DNA of 64,000 nucleotides, from the NCBI GenBank assembly GCA_015680685.1, contig MNCI01014239.1:355827-419826 (forward strand), in the 5' to 3' direction. Under the pieces are notes generated by a model. That model saw only the letters and a program-made list of their open reading frames with translations, had not been told where the DNA came from and searched no databases. Below, piece by piece: positions 1-11,187 of the stretch (the first letter of the stretch is position 1; every line of letters begins with the position of its first letter). A program made the position numbers and the translations under genes. The stretch comes from Gnetum montanum (lineage: Eukaryota; Streptophyta; Gnetopsida; Gnetales; Gnetaceae).

Positions 1-2
1 AG

Positions 3-1854
3 GGTAAAGCCATAGCAAGTCAAATGGCCACGTCACCAACACACGATCAAGCGAAAATAGAGCCAGAATTCCCAGATGAGAATATAAGCGCAATAGACAT
101 AGTGCCCAATGACTACGATGCCATTTTAAACTTTGATGGAGCATCCACCTCTCGAGGGGGAAGTGCAGCCGCTGTCATCACCTATTCCTCCAAGGAGATC
201 CGACCCTTTGCCTATCGTTTTAACTTTCATTGTACCAACAACATAGTAGAGTATGAAGGTCTCCTTAGAGGTCTCACAGTAGCATTGGCTTTAGACATCA
301 CACGGCTTGTAGTCAGAGGAGACTCGCAACTGGTCATAAACCAGGTCACAGACATATATACATGTAAAGCCCAACATTTACAACCATATTGCGACTTGGC
401 AAAACACCTATTGAGGCGATTTGAAAACATCAATGTGCAACACATCTCTAGAAATGAAAATACCATTGCAGATGCACTAGCCACCTTAGCATTACACATA
501 TCTCCTGACATATTCCACATGTTTCCAAACTCCCTAACCAGTTGTGTCGAACCAATAACCGATACTCTTGACACGCTGTTGATTGCATCTATTAGTACGA
601 TGCACGCGATAGAATGGTATGACAACATAAAAGAATACCTTCTACATGGCGAAACACCGCGACATCTAACTAATGCGCAAAAGGATGCATTACAAAAACA
701 TTCTAAGCAGTATACCCTGGTAGGGGACATATTATGTTGTAGAGCTTACGAAGGCATACTGCTAACATGCGTCAATAGTACCGATGCCCAAACCATTGTC
801 GAACAAGTACACGACAGACTATGCGGAGGACACATAGCACCAAAAGCCATGGCAACAAAGATCATATGCTTAGGCTATTATTGGCCACACATGGAATACT
901 ACTGTCTCTCCAAGGTCAAAACATGTAGTACTTGTCAAAAACATAGCAATCTAATACATGTCCCACCAAATGAGTTGCATACGGCGCAAATCACGTGGCG
1001 CTTTCAAAAGTGGGGATTGGACCTTATTGGCCCGATAACACCCTCGTCTTCCGCAGGGCATAGTTTCATCATAACCACAACTGAATATTTTATGAAGTGG
1101 GTAGAAGCTTCTCCCCTTCGAAAAACTACATCTAAACATGTATGCAATTTCATTCTCGAAAACATTGTAACCCACTTTGGCATTCCCATGACAATCATCA
1201 CTAACAATGGGCCACAATTTAGCAATGCTGAGACCAAAACCTTTTGTGAATGTCTAGGGATCAAACACTTTTTTTCATCCCCTTACTATCCTCAAAGCAA
1301 TGGGCAAGTAGAGGCGACAAACAAAACGAATATTACAATACTCAAAAAAGATGCTCACCCAAAGCAAGCGAAGGTAACACAAACAATTGATGTACGCATT
1401 GTGGGCATACCGTACTACACATCGAACTTCAATAGGTAAAACACCATATAGTCTTGTTTATGGTTCAGAAGTTGTTTTACCTTTGGAATTACAGGTACCA
1501 TCTTTAAGGATAACACTTTTCGAACTCCTCGACGATGGGCAAAATAATGATCTACGCATCATTGACCTCGATTCAGTCGAGGAAGAATGCATACGCGCAC
1601 TCGATCAGATCGAATGGTACCAAAAACAACAACGGCAATGACATCGACATGACATCAACAAGCACCCTATCAAAGAAGGTGACCTTGTGCTTAAAGCTGT
1701 TCGGGAACACCAGGACAAATTCTCAGCCAACTGGGAAGGGCCTTACTTGGTCACTAAAGCATTTGACAATGGAGCATTTAAGCTCGCTGATATGGAAGGG
1801 AACGAGCTTGCCAATCCAACCAATCACTTGTTCCTAAAGCCGTTCTACATTTGA
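3..1854 (+). pseudogene. Element A pol 3' end: extra RNase H plus integrase, Tat/Ogre lineage
   Basis: The reading frame is already open at the left edge, so the gene starts outside the window. About nt 105-500 encode an RNase H fold with the four acidic motifs visible (FDGAS, EYEG, GDSQLV, ADALA). This is the second, archaeal-type RNase H typical of Tat/Ogre elements. An integrase follows: H-H-C-C finger around nt 800-945 (GGHIAPK ... CSTCQKH), catalytic core with LDLIGPI, then TNNGPQF where the family has TDNG, then GQVEATNK. The second catalytic Asp is therefore Asn. A frameshift near 1385 moves the frame to YALWAYRTTHRTSIGKTPYS. A TGA at 1639-1641 (probably a former CGA) precedes the C-terminal GPY/F-type domain (WEGPYLV) and the stop at 1852-1854. 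Copy is dead. Confidence 0.9.
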
Positions 1855-1877
1855 GTACAAGCTCAGGTACGTGTAAG

Positions 1878-2215
1878 TCCTAGGATCACGACTATAAACT
1901 GATACCACAGAACAGTCGTGGATTATGACTTAAAACTAATACCACAGCTCGTCTTGGCATCATGACGCTAAACGGATACCACACAGTGTTTGCAATGACG
2001 ATAAACTAGCATCTGTCCTGCATGACAAGTAAACTGCCACAGTCACATTCTCCAGAGTTCACTAAGACTATAAACTAGTTTTCCTCTTCATGGTCCGCTA
2101 CGACTAGATACTGGCAACATAACGTCCACCACGATGCTAAACGGGCAATGTCTAACAGGTTATAACATAAAACTAACCCATGATAGTCCGCTAAGACTAT
2201 AAACTGGCAAGTTCA
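1878..2215 (+). repeat. Degenerate ~38-bp tandem repeats in element A 3' UTR
   Basis: Units resemble TATGACTTAAAACTGATACC followed by ACAGAACAG. Two units start 38 bp apart at 1878 and 1916; later ones drift (next near 1952) and end with ACTATAAACTGGCAAG-like variants. The same unit forms a regular array in element B at 30666-31007. Tandem repeats between pol and the 3' LTR are an established feature of Tat/Ogre elements. Confidence 0.8.
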
Positions 2216-3232
2216 TCTCCAGTTCCACAACTTGCGGCCACACTCAGTCATCAGAATCACTGCATCGCCTACCATCAGACAATCTCACCAACATTGTTGC
2301 CATTTATATACAGTGCTTGAAAATCACTTCCGATGTCTTTGTTCCATCTGTAACTATGTAAGTATAAGCTCGCTTATTCACTCTTGGTTTTCTTGTTTCC
2401 TTGGAGTTATGTTTGTAGGATGACACCCAGAGGTTGTCACATAAGAATGCATTTCATCATAAGCAGCAAGATGGGACAATGTTTATAGCACACATGGCAA
2501 GACTAAATCAAACCATTCGCTAGTACATCCCCATCTCCCAACACACTCTCTATCTATGCACCAACACAGTTCACTCAGTCACACCTGTGATACACCCAGT
2601 ACATCCAAAACTTTGAGCATGCTATTGCATACTGTAACGCTTTGAAGCAGTTGCAACACATGACATAACACTTGCACATGAGTACAGAATCAAAGCAAAG
2701 TTTTCTTCATAATAAAAAAAAGGATCAAAAAAAGAGTAAGACCCTTAGCACTTTCCATACAAGCCCCAGGCAGGAAGGCAGTTGTCTTGGAACTAAGTAC
2801 TCATGTCAAAAATAATAAAAAAAAACATCCAGTTGCATAGCTTTGGCTCTCTGCCAATAGGCTTCCCCTAAAAACTAAACAAGGGCCCTGTTCCTCCAAA
2901 GAATGTAACACATCCTCCCGTGGCTTTGGCCTTGCCAGCAAGTTCTCTTGAACATTACCCAAGAGTCTTGTTCTGCCAAAGGACACACAAGGATCAGCAT
3001 GACACACACACTAGAGCATCCCCTTTTTATCAAGCAAAATCCCTTAAGCAGTTACTAGTCCCCCAAAATACCCATTCTCCTACCAGCTACAAAGTTTCAT
3101 TATCCCAATCCCATGTACTACTGAACACGGTACGATGACGTCTAGCCAAATGGCAACGGACAAAGTCTCTATCAAGCTGCTTGTGGTGTTTTGTACTTCT
3201 TTGTTGATACTTCTCAGGTCAATTCCTCCAAA
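2216..3232 (+). other. Element A 3' untranslated region
   Basis: No credible coding signal. Blocks match the 3' UTR of B at about 31270-32400: GTTTGTAGGATGACACCC versus GTTTGCAGGATGACACAC, CAAGCCCCAGGCAGGAAGGC versus CAAGCCCCAGGCGAGAAGGC, and CCCATGTACT next to the LTR. A and B are thus sister families sharing a long 3' UTR. Confidence 0.75.
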
Positions 3233-3394
3233 CGTCAACAAATAGGGACCAATGAAACACCACAAAATTTTGAGCTTAGTACTTGTCCAACACCAGGCAA
3301 GTCCATGGGACTCACAGGCGACCACAGCTACATCTGGCGTCACACTTGGCAACTTCGGAGATCCGATGCTTAATTTTCACTAAGTATGCAGTCC

Positions 3395-3785
3395 TAGCAT
3401 ATATGCCCAAGTGTACATTCCCAACATATACGCTCAAGTTCACAACATATACGCCCAGCGTACATGCTTCACATGTACGCCCAGCAGGTACAACAGATGC
3501 ATACGCCTAGTAATAAGATCCCCAAAGACAGCATGGAAACAACACTGCAGAACAAGATTTGGTACGAGGCAGCAAACATCAGCATATACGCCCCAGCATG
3601 TACACCCAACACATCAGCGTATATGCCCAACATCCACCAGCGTATATGCCAGCATCCATGATATCTACGCCCAAGTTCGCATACTCCCAGCACCTCCAAT
3701 GTATACGCCCAGCGTATACGCCTGCAGTCTACGGTTGCTGCAGATAGCATATATGCCCAGAAAATGTAACATATTATACGCTTGT
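3395..3785. repeat. A-word cluster (GCGTATAYGCCCA) in U3
   Basis: About 13-14 copies of a near-palindromic word occur at irregular spacing. Examples are AGCATATATGCCCAAG at 3397, AACATATACGCCCAGCG near 3446, CAGCGTATATGCCCAAC near 3615, and GTATACGCCCAGCGTATACG near 3701. Variants mostly differ at CpG positions (CG to TG or CA). The cluster lies just upstream of the TATA box. Confidence 0.85.
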
Positions 3786-3851
3786 AAATTTTATGCCCTT
3801 GCACCTGGTCAACGTGCCATGTGTCATCCAACCCGAGTCTGCCGTCAAAAC

Positions 3852-3861
3852 CTATATAAAA
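3852..3861 (+). promoter_or_regulatory. TATA box of LTR A
   Basis: CTATATAAAA lies about 65 bp after the last A word, the expected place for the U3/R promoter. Confidence 0.7.
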
Positions 3862-4444
3862 CCCCAATTTTTCACAAAATCCAGGTTGATGGGCAAATTT
3901 CTAGAGCACACCAGAGAATAGAGATGTTGAAAACCAGAGCACAAAACCTTTTATGCTAGAAAACCCTGTATGCAGAGCATACAACCTCTACACTGTGCTT
4001 ACAGTGTGAACCAGTTGCAATCATCCCTGCACCCACCGGGGCTTTTGTCCGCCTTGTGTTCCACTCACAACTGCGTTAGACCGGTGCATTGTACTTTCAT
4101 TCTGTAATGTCATTGTTACATTTTCTTCCCATAATCATTTATAGTTTGCATTAATTGTTTACATTTTCTATTTACACCTGTTTACGTTTACGCTCTGGTT
4201 GCATTGGTTACATTGTTTACGCAATGTTTACACTCGCTACGCCGTTTACGTATAACCTAGCGTATAGCACTTCGGTGTACATTCGGGGAAATCCTTGTCT
4301 GATCTGCATGTGGACCACCCAAGGTGATCTACCTTCGTTCATTCCAGCTCACCCTCAGGTGAAGGTAGGGCCTTCTGTGCGCATCCTGCAATCCCACGGT
4401 CATTGTTTCCTTCCAGCTAGAGACCGACGATTTTGGACAGTACA

Positions 4445-5113
4445 GCCACCAAATCTATAAATAAGAGGCGGCTCTCCCTTGTTTTCCATTCTAGGCCTAG
4501 ACCGTAGTGAAACTATGGCAGTTTTATCTCTCCAGAGATAGAATAATTTTCATGTGCCCATAGTAGGAGCTCCAAAGTGAACGGATCTTTATTCGAGCAA
4601 ATATTATACTTGAACACAAGTTTGTGTACAAAAATAAAGAAAAACTTGTTGGATAAACATTGTAGTGCATGGAATAGGCTAAATAGGATTTTATTTATTG
4701 TTATTTATTTTTTATCATTTAAATTATTTATTAGTTAATTAAATCTCTCTCAAACCTTCTCTCCTGGTTAAGTGCATTCAGTACGACCTCTTCGAGCACA
4801 TGCATTACGCTTGGTGATCCCAGCAATGACTAGCGTTTGGTAACCAAGGTTGCATTGGTTTAGGTTGTGAATAGTAAGTGGGAACAGATACTGATGCTAG
4901 GTCAATTAAAGCTTAGTTATTTAATTAGTCTCTTCACCCTTCACATCATTAGCATAGGAGATAAAACAGAAAAGACATAAAAATCATATACCTCAGACAT
5001 AAAAATCATATACCTCAAACTAAAAATGATAAGGTCTACAAAATTCAACCAGATCATGTGTGAACACTTTATGATTCATATGGTTGGAAGTAGGCACACT
5101 TCACCACTCATCA
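4445..5113 (+). mobile_element. 5' LTR fragment of element F, chimeric (Athila-like)
   Basis: It starts abruptly at the D-type promoter (CTATAAATAA at 4455) right after LTR A and lacks the U3 word region. R-U5 is D-type up to about 4972 (GTAGGAGCTCCAAAGTGAAC, GGTGATCCCAGCAATGA). After a 22-bp direct duplication it resembles the E-type LTR tail at about 39391-39477 (AAATGATAAGGTCTACA versus AAATGACAAGGTCTATA). It ends in CTCATCA before a primer site. Likely the upstream part of F's LTR was displaced by A, and the LTR is a D/E recombinant. Confidence 0.75.
4973..5016 (+). repeat. 22-bp tandem duplication at the D/E LTR junction
   Basis: AGACATAAAAATCATATACC plus TC occurs at 4973-4994 and again at 4995-5016. 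It falls where the LTR switches from D-like to E-like sequence, so it may mark the recombination or repair point. Confidence 0.85.
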
Positions 5114-5132
5114 TTAGTACCATTTCTAGGGA
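5114..5132 (+). promoter_or_regulatory. Primer binding site of F (tRNA-Asp type, decayed)
   Basis: TTAGTACCATTTCTAGGGA follows the CTCATCA LTR end. It is a mutated version of TTGGCACCGTTGCCGAGGA in D5, which matches the reverse complement of the plant tRNA-Asp 3' end (TGGCGCCGTTGCCGGGGA). Confidence 0.75.
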
Positions 5133-5268
5133 CTTTGTTTGTGGAACATGTGCTATTTAGGTTTAAGTAAATACCATTAATATCATTGTACAAACCTAAA
5201 GTCATTATCATTTCCACTATACATAAAAATTATAAAGGCACACTGACAATTTTATTTTGTTTTGTAAA

Positions 5269-6282
5269 ATGTCTTCTTCTTCTCGCAAGCATGCAGATAC
5301 CAAACCACTGGTTCCACAAGAATTCAAGGTGGTATATTCTCATCCAAATGAGTTTGTGTTAAATTTCACCTTCATTCTACATTAGGATAAATAGATGCAA
5401 TGGCATCATATGAAGGGCAACAGTGTCTTGCCCCTTGATCTATCTTTGCTCAAGATGTTATTCAAAACTTTTAAGAAGCTAGGCATAGTAGATCTTCACA
5501 AAGAATACATTGTGGATGGATACGACACTCGAAACTATTATTCCACTAAAATACAACATAAATGAGATCAACGTCAAAAGAAACTCAATGAAGCTACAAA
5601 GGGAAAAAATTACACTAACTCCTTATTCCTACTAGATCAAGAGGATAATGAGGATCCTCCCTTGGAAGGTTCTCAACATGAAGATTTTCCACCCCTTGTT
5701 ATTGATGGCTAGGGTATGAACCTGACCTTGTGATCAACTACTCATAAATTGGATTTGGAAAAAAGTGACAACCAAGGTAGAGACTCAGGTAAACATTGCA
5801 ACAATAAGATATCCAAAAATGGTGATCGTAACAAGCGTAAGAGTGGTGACAATGGTGGTCCACCTTCCTCTTCATCCTTTTCATTCAATTTTGAACATTC
5901 CTCTTCATATGACAATTCTCATGGAAGCCACCATCAAAACAGAAATGATGAAGGCGATCACCAAGATAACAATGACCATGAAGGCCACCAAAACCAAAGG
6001 GGTGGCCAAAACCATCATTGGTGTCATCGATGTAGCAATGATGATGAACCATTATTGGTGACTTGAAGTATGCTCAACATTGTGGAGGTAGTGAAAATCC
6101 AAACTAGGCATATGAAGGATAGTATGATCAAGCACCTAAACATGAACGATATCCCAAGATTTTAGGGGAGATAAAATTCTAATCTACAAACACATCTACA
6201 TGCTTTTCAAGATGTCTATACCTTACAAAACATAGATAATGAGTGGTAAAAACTAAAACTTTTCCCAAGGACACTCATTAAG
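5269..6282 (+). pseudogene. gag: Element F gag, first part (interrupted by D2)
   Basis: The start ATGTCTTCTTCTTCTCGCAA matches the gag starts of D2 and D5. Readable pieces include VVYSHPNEFVLNFTFILH, the Ser/His/Asn-rich linker (5749-6066), then KDSMIKHLNMNDIPRF and NIDNEW.KLKLFPRTLIK, the start of the Retrotrans_gag-type domain. Several stops (for example at 5382 and 5710) and frame changes are present. The frame stops exactly where D2 inserts and resumes at 12383 with GAAGCTAAAAG, so both halves are one gag. Confidence 0.85.
6278..6282 (+). repeat. Left target-site duplication of D2
   Basis: TTAAG here and TTAGG at 12378-12382 flank D2; 4 of 5 bases match. Removing D2 plus one copy rejoins the F gag sequence. 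Confidence 0.85.
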
Positions 6283-7112
6283 TGATGGGATGCGATATCT
6301 CATGGGCCATGATATCGTGTACACGATATCGTGTTAGCTATGATATCGCATCCCCCATGATATCATGGTGTGCTACCAAGTCTTTAAATAAGAGGCGGCT
6401 CTCCCTTCTTTCTCCATCTAGATCTAGACCCTTAGCGAAACTCTAGTAGTTTTACCTCTCTAGAGATAGAATAATTTCCACGTGCCCACAGTAGGAGCTC
6501 CAAAGTGAACAGATCTTTATTCGAACAAATATTGTACCTAAACAAAAGTTTATATATGGAAATAAAGATGAACTTCTTGGATAAACCTTGCAGTGCATGG
6601 ACTAGGCTAATTAGGACTTTATTTACTATTATTTATTGTTTATCATTTAAATGCTTTATTAGTTCATTAAATCTCTCTCAACCCTTCTCCCATAGTTAAG
6701 TGCATTCAGTACGACCACTTCGAGCATGTGTGTTACGCTTGGTGATCCCAGCAACGAATAGCATTTGGTAACCAAGGTTGCATTTGTTCAGGGTGTGAAT
6801 GGTAAGTGGGAATGGATGCTGATGCTAGGTTATTTAAAGCTTAGTTAGTTAGTTAAAGTTAGTTAATTAGTCTCTTCACCCTTTACCTCATTAGCATAGG
6901 AGATAAAACAGAAAAGATATAAAAATCACATACCTTAGACTTACTTAACCATAACATCATGACAACTACAAGTAATTCTTGGAAGATAATGAATGATTAA
7001 CCTTAAGTGTTCAATAAGGCGTGTAGGCACTTAGTCTGTGGAGTTCAACTGGATCGTGCGTGTAACACTCGTATTTATATGGTTGAGTGTAGGGGTACCT
7101 CGCCACTCATCA
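6283..7112 (+). repeat. 5' LTR of D2
   Basis: The 830-bp LTR starts with a GATATCG-rich U3, has a TATA variant CTTTAAATAA at 6382, R-U5 with CAGTAGGAGCTCCAAAGTGA, and ends CTCATCA. The same LTR type is at 11548-12377 and, longer, at 57734-58760. Confidence 0.93.
6290..6370. repeat. D-word cluster with a perfect 20-bp palindrome
   Basis: The word GATATCGC/GATATCRTG is repeated at least six times before the TATA box. At 6311-6330 GATATCGTGTACACGATATC equals its own reverse complement. TGATATCGCATCCCCCATGA continues the pattern. Confidence 0.9.
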
Positions 7113-7131
7113 TTGGCATCGTTACTGAGGA
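7113..7131 (+). promoter_or_regulatory. Primer binding site of D2 (tRNA-Asp type)
   Basis: TTGGCATCGTTACTGAGGA lies directly after the LTR end CATCA. Compare TTGGCACCGTTGCCGAGGA in D5. Confidence 0.85.
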
Positions 7132-7260
7132 CTAAGTGTTTGTGCGCTAAATAGAACATAGGAAATTATCCACATCGTTGGGAGCTTAAATGAACCCTTG
7201 GGGTTAATTAAACAAAAAAACATTATATAATGATTAAACAACACACTGAGTAAAATAACA

Positions 7261-9207
7261 ATGTCTTCTTCTTTGAACAAAAGCAATTCACCACCTAGGG
7301 ATCATACAAGAGACAGTCGATGATCTAATACACATAACCAAAATCCGCCAGTTCCTAAGGAATTTAGTGTGGTATATATTCATCCCGATGAGTATATACC
7401 CAACTTTACTTTTATCCTCCATCAAGATGAACAACTGCATTAGCGTGATTTTCAAGGTAACATAGTGTAACCCCCAAATCATGCAGTCCCTAATATGCTC
7501 CTCCGTGTTCTTGCATAGATCGACATGATGCATCTATATGCTGAATACGTTGTGGAAGATTATAACACAAGGGACTACCATCCCACAGAAGCACAATGTC
7601 AACGGGACTTGCGACAGGAGAGTCGCCACATATCATTGAAGGGCAAAGGCCCCCGTAATGCTTCGCCCATCATAAGAGAAGTTAAGGGTGGTGAACCTAT
7701 CTCAATAGGTTCTCCACAAGATGATGTTTTCCCTCCTAATGGTAGTAAGGATGTGGGGTATCAGAACCTATGCTCCATGATACACAACCCTGGTTCTAAT
7801 CCCCATGAATGCCAACTATTCACTGAGGGAATAGAAACACATGACAAGGATGGGTATTCTGATCGTCACCACGATCGGGGCCATATCCATTGAAGAGAAG
7901 GTAGGAGACATCGTCATGGTGATGGCTCTCCTTCTTCTTTCCCTTCATCACACCATTCACCCTCTTCTTCCACATCAAGACATAGTCATAAAGAGCATAA
8001 TGAGGATGATAAGGGTAAGCGAGATGAGAGACTTCGATGAGAGAGTTGAGAGAGAGGACAAGGGCATTCAAGAGAATCCAGGCATGAGAGAAGGGAAAGT
8101 AGGGAACAACATAGGCATCATAGATGTCATGAGAGAGATGATCATGATGAACCCCTACTTGCAACCCGAAGTATGCTAGATATTATGGAGGTAGTTAGGA
8201 TACCTACAAGGCATCAGAAAGATAGTTGGATCAAAAGATTAAATATGAATAATATCCCACACTTCGAAGGGGGATACAATGCTAATTCGTAGAATCATTT
8301 ATAGGCATTCCATGATGCCTGTGCCTTGCAAAATATTGAGAAAGAGGGGAAGAAATTAAAGTTGTTTCCTAGGACACTCATAAAAGAAGCAGAGAGTTGG
8401 TACTAGTCCTTAGAGCCGAAAATCATTAGGAGGTGGAGTACAATGCTAGAATTGTTCAATGATAAATATCAAATGTAATCCAGAATGTCCAACTTACATA
8501 AGCAGATCCAAGGATGGAAACAGGGTAATCACAAACCCTTGGATGCTACCATGGTCCGATATTATGCATTGCTACATCGTTGCCCGGGCCATGGTTACAC
8601 ACAGCAGGATCAACTCTGCCACCTCATAGATGGGCTTAGACACAAAACTAGGAGAATCCTTGGGACTTATGCCCAAGGTAGATTATTTGAACTTAGATCC
8701 CATGAAATTCATTGATTGTTGGAGGAAGTAGCCAAAGCAGAAATGAAGCTATGGAAAAGAGAAAGCGTGGAAGAATATAACCGCGATCCTTCCCTCCAAG
8801 AGAAGGGAGTGAGATTCTTTAATGAAGAGGATGAGTCACCACTCGAAGAGTTGGTGAATAGAAAAACCTTGCCACTTCAAAAGCTAACAACAGAAGTATC
8901 GGCTAAGGTAAATGAAATATGGAGCTCCTTAGATAGTAAAATTGAAACTATCCTAAAAATCGTAGAGGAGTCTAAGGAGGAAAAAAGTAGTGACCATGGT
9001 AAGAAAAAGCGGAGAGATTCAGGCCATGCACATGACAAGGGAAAGGGAAAAATGACTATCTCCAATGAGGTTGTGGATTCTAACACAGACAATGACAGTG
9101 GATGTGAGATCTACCAATATGACCATCCTAAGGGATGTTGCCCAATAATCTCACATCTACAAGAGTCTGGGGTGTATGCACCCAACCTGAGACTTAATAG
9201 ACAGTAG
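7261..9207 (+). pseudogene. gag: D2 gag (capsid/nucleocapsid polyprotein), broken
   Basis: ATGTCTTCTTCTTTGAACAA begins a gag collinear with D5. Readable blocks are VVYIHPDEYIPNFTFILHQD, the matrix-like segment DMMHLYAEYVVEDYNTRDY (from 7525), a Ser/Arg/His-rich linker, then the Retrotrans_gag domain (RIPTRHQKDSWIKRLNMNNI; LFPRTLIKEAESWY; ELFNDKYQ). It runs to the Cys/His-poor tail CEIYQYDHPKGCCPIISHL near 9100-9165. About eight in-frame stops are present. One TAG at 8405 stands where D5 has CGG, the double transition expected from methyl-C decay on both strands. The stop at 9205 ends the last open stretch. Confidence 0.88.
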
Positions 9208-9715
9208 GCACCCCGAAGGTTACCTTATCCCCAAGGTAACCCAAGGCAGTTCCACAAACCATTAACATATTATCCAAGTGGAACTCTGCCATGACCTATT
9301 GGGCAACATCAGTAATGGAAACACCCACAGTCATGGGGGATGCCACTACCTAGACAACAATATCCTTGCCAACAACTAGACCTGTATGGCTATTACATGC
9401 AGCAGCCAGTTTCCCCAAGTGACTCTATGGGTCACGTAACCCCACAACATCACTACCCAGTTAAGGAGTATTTTTAAACTTTCCCTCTTGGAAGAGAAAC
9501 CCACCAACATGCATGGAACAAAATGGGAGAATAATTCACAGCCATAACGAAAGCATAGATACATTGGAATATGAGCATCGTCGACTTCGATCCCTTAATC
9601 TAAGAACATCAATTGGGAGAAGTTGGACACTTCTAAGAAATTCAAATAGACATTATTTATTTCGAATCTCTCCCTTTCCATTCAGTCATGGGGGAGATGG
9701 CCACCTATGCTAATT
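9208..9715 (+). pseudogene. D2 gag tail fused to post-integrase remnant; protease to integrase missing
   Basis: The gag C-terminal Pro/Gln/Tyr-rich tail (PYPQGNPRQFHKPLTYYP) continues to about 9470. It then joins sequence that in D5 follows the protease (ATGCATGGAAC; TTGGAATATGAGCATCGTCG) and that in F follows the integrase (end block GGGGGAGATGGCCACCTATG). Protease is lost relative to D5 and the entire RT-INT part relative to F. Confidence 0.8.
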
Positions 9716-9771
9716 TTCTTTAAATTTTCTTATTTTTGTTTTACAACATCGTTATACTTTTTCATTTTTTA

Positions 9772-9796
9772 TGTGTGTGTGTGTGTGTGTGTGTGT
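9772..9796 (+). repeat. (GT)n microsatellite carried by the D family
   Basis: An uninterrupted TG run of about 25 bp. A TG run of 27 bp lies at the same place in D5 (62371-62397) with matching flanks, so it belongs to the element. Confidence 0.95.
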
Positions 9797-11187
9797 TATC
9801 CATATTGTAAGTTTGTCATTTAATAAGTGTTCTTCATGATGGTATGAACTCTTTTCCTATTGATTGCTAATGTTTTATTTTTAACTTTAAGTTATGATGT
9901 TGATACTAAGGTATGGTTCTTTTGATATGACAGGCAATGAGTCCACTTCATCCATTCATCCACAAGTTTCTATGATCTCTCTCAGCTTGGAAATGTATAG
10001 TCCCTTTCTAAATAAGAACTATAAGGAATCGATGACTGGGCATTTCTCAAACTAAGGAAGGACTCAAGGATTGAAAAGGGTGTGACTTCAAGGGAACTTG
10101 ATGCATTTGTGTTGGCCATTCTCTTGGGTGCTTGGATGTTTTCTTCTTGAGTTTTCTTACCGTTTCGACATTACCCAATTATCGGGAAGCTAAGCTAATA
10201 AAAATAACAAAGTCTTTGCATGGTGTGGTTCTCACACATAAACACATAAAAAAAACACATAGTGAGAATTCAAAGCACATCCCTTAGATGAAATAATCAT
10301 CTAGGCTACAAGCACTCGTTATGGAACTAAAATAAAAATGTTCCCTCTAACTAAAGCCCTTCTCGCTTCCCATTCTCTTCTCCATTTTGTCGGAATGGTG
10401 GTGGCTCTTGGGTGAAGGCATTATTGTTACTTCAAGTGAATGGATTGGCCAAATGCATTGATGTGAAGTCACTGGATGTGGTTTGTTTGAGGCCAGAGTT
10501 GGAATGAGATTTTCCAAGTCACATTAATCATTAACTACACTAGGGACTGTACACCACCTTGTTCTTGAGATTCCATTCCATTCTCTTCTTTCCATCATTC
10601 TTCTTCCATTATTCACCTCATTATCGTTTGTATCATTAATGTATATTTTGGTTGACACATTGTTTTCTTTTTAGTAAATTCTTGTGGTTAAGACTTTAAC
10701 TCTTGTTCCAAATGACATTCCTAGAGCCTACAAACTCTTTGAATGTGGGTTTGTCAGGGCATTAAGGGCATGAGCCTACTTTGGGGAGGACCCACTAGCA
10801 TTCCTATCCGGTGCACTAGTTAAATTCTTTTCCTTAACATTTTTTCAATCCACTCTATTTTGTTCATTTCCATCTTGACATCCATTTCATCAACGTTATT
10901 GTTGTCTCTTTTTCTCCATATTCCTTGTTTCTTTTCTTTTCCTCCATTCTCTCGCTATCTCAGGTTCGCTCTTAGTTATGGGGGTCCTGACCCAATGTTT
11001 TTGATTTTTTTGATTTTCTCCTAACCCCTACACCTTCAGTAGTCACCACTATTATATCTCCAGATCCGCAATCAACCATACCACAACTCAGCCAATGGAC
11101 CTTTAACCGAAGCAAGGTATCAACTACATTGAAATTCATTTACCCTTGCTAATATAAGACTATGTTGTATCTGTAGATGACAATCAT
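9797..11187 (+). other. D2 post-pol region, no intact gene
   Basis: This stretch is collinear with D5 62398-63800 and partly with F 17540-18347 and 34135-34740. Shared blocks are GGTGTGACTTCAAGG, TCTTTGCATGGTGTGGTTC, GAATTCAAAGCACAYCCCTT and GGGCATGAGCCTACTTTGGG. The 198-codon frame open in D5 is interrupted here. A PPT-like TTAGTTATGGGGGT lies at about 10972-10985. Confidence 0.75.

Larger units (their letters stand above)
3233..4444 (+). mobile_element. 3' LTR of element A (Tat/Ogre-like)
   Basis: The right end is GGACAGTACA at 4444, matching the AGTACA ends of B. The left end is either CGTCAAC at 3233 or TGAAACACCACAAAATTTTG at 3253; the second block is shared with the LTR starts of B and C. 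The TATA box is at 3852. The U3 holds a dense cluster of the A word. The next base joins directly to an Athila-type LTR at about its TATA region, as if A inserted there. Length is about 1.2 kb, shorter than B (1.73 kb) and C (1.58 kb). Confidence 0.85.

Noticed and set aside
227-730. 167-codon frame on the minus strand
   Set aside because: Exact shadow of the RNase H/integrase frame of element A, with no domain of its own.
3411-3959. A 182-codon open frame in LTR A
   Set aside because: It runs through the word cluster, the TATA box and R. Its Tyr/Pro pattern (MYTPSVYA-like) is just the translated word. Not a gene.
5749-6066. 105-codon Asn/His/Ser-rich frame considered as a separate small gene
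   Set aside because: It is the linker of F gag, collinear with the linkers of D2, D5 and H.
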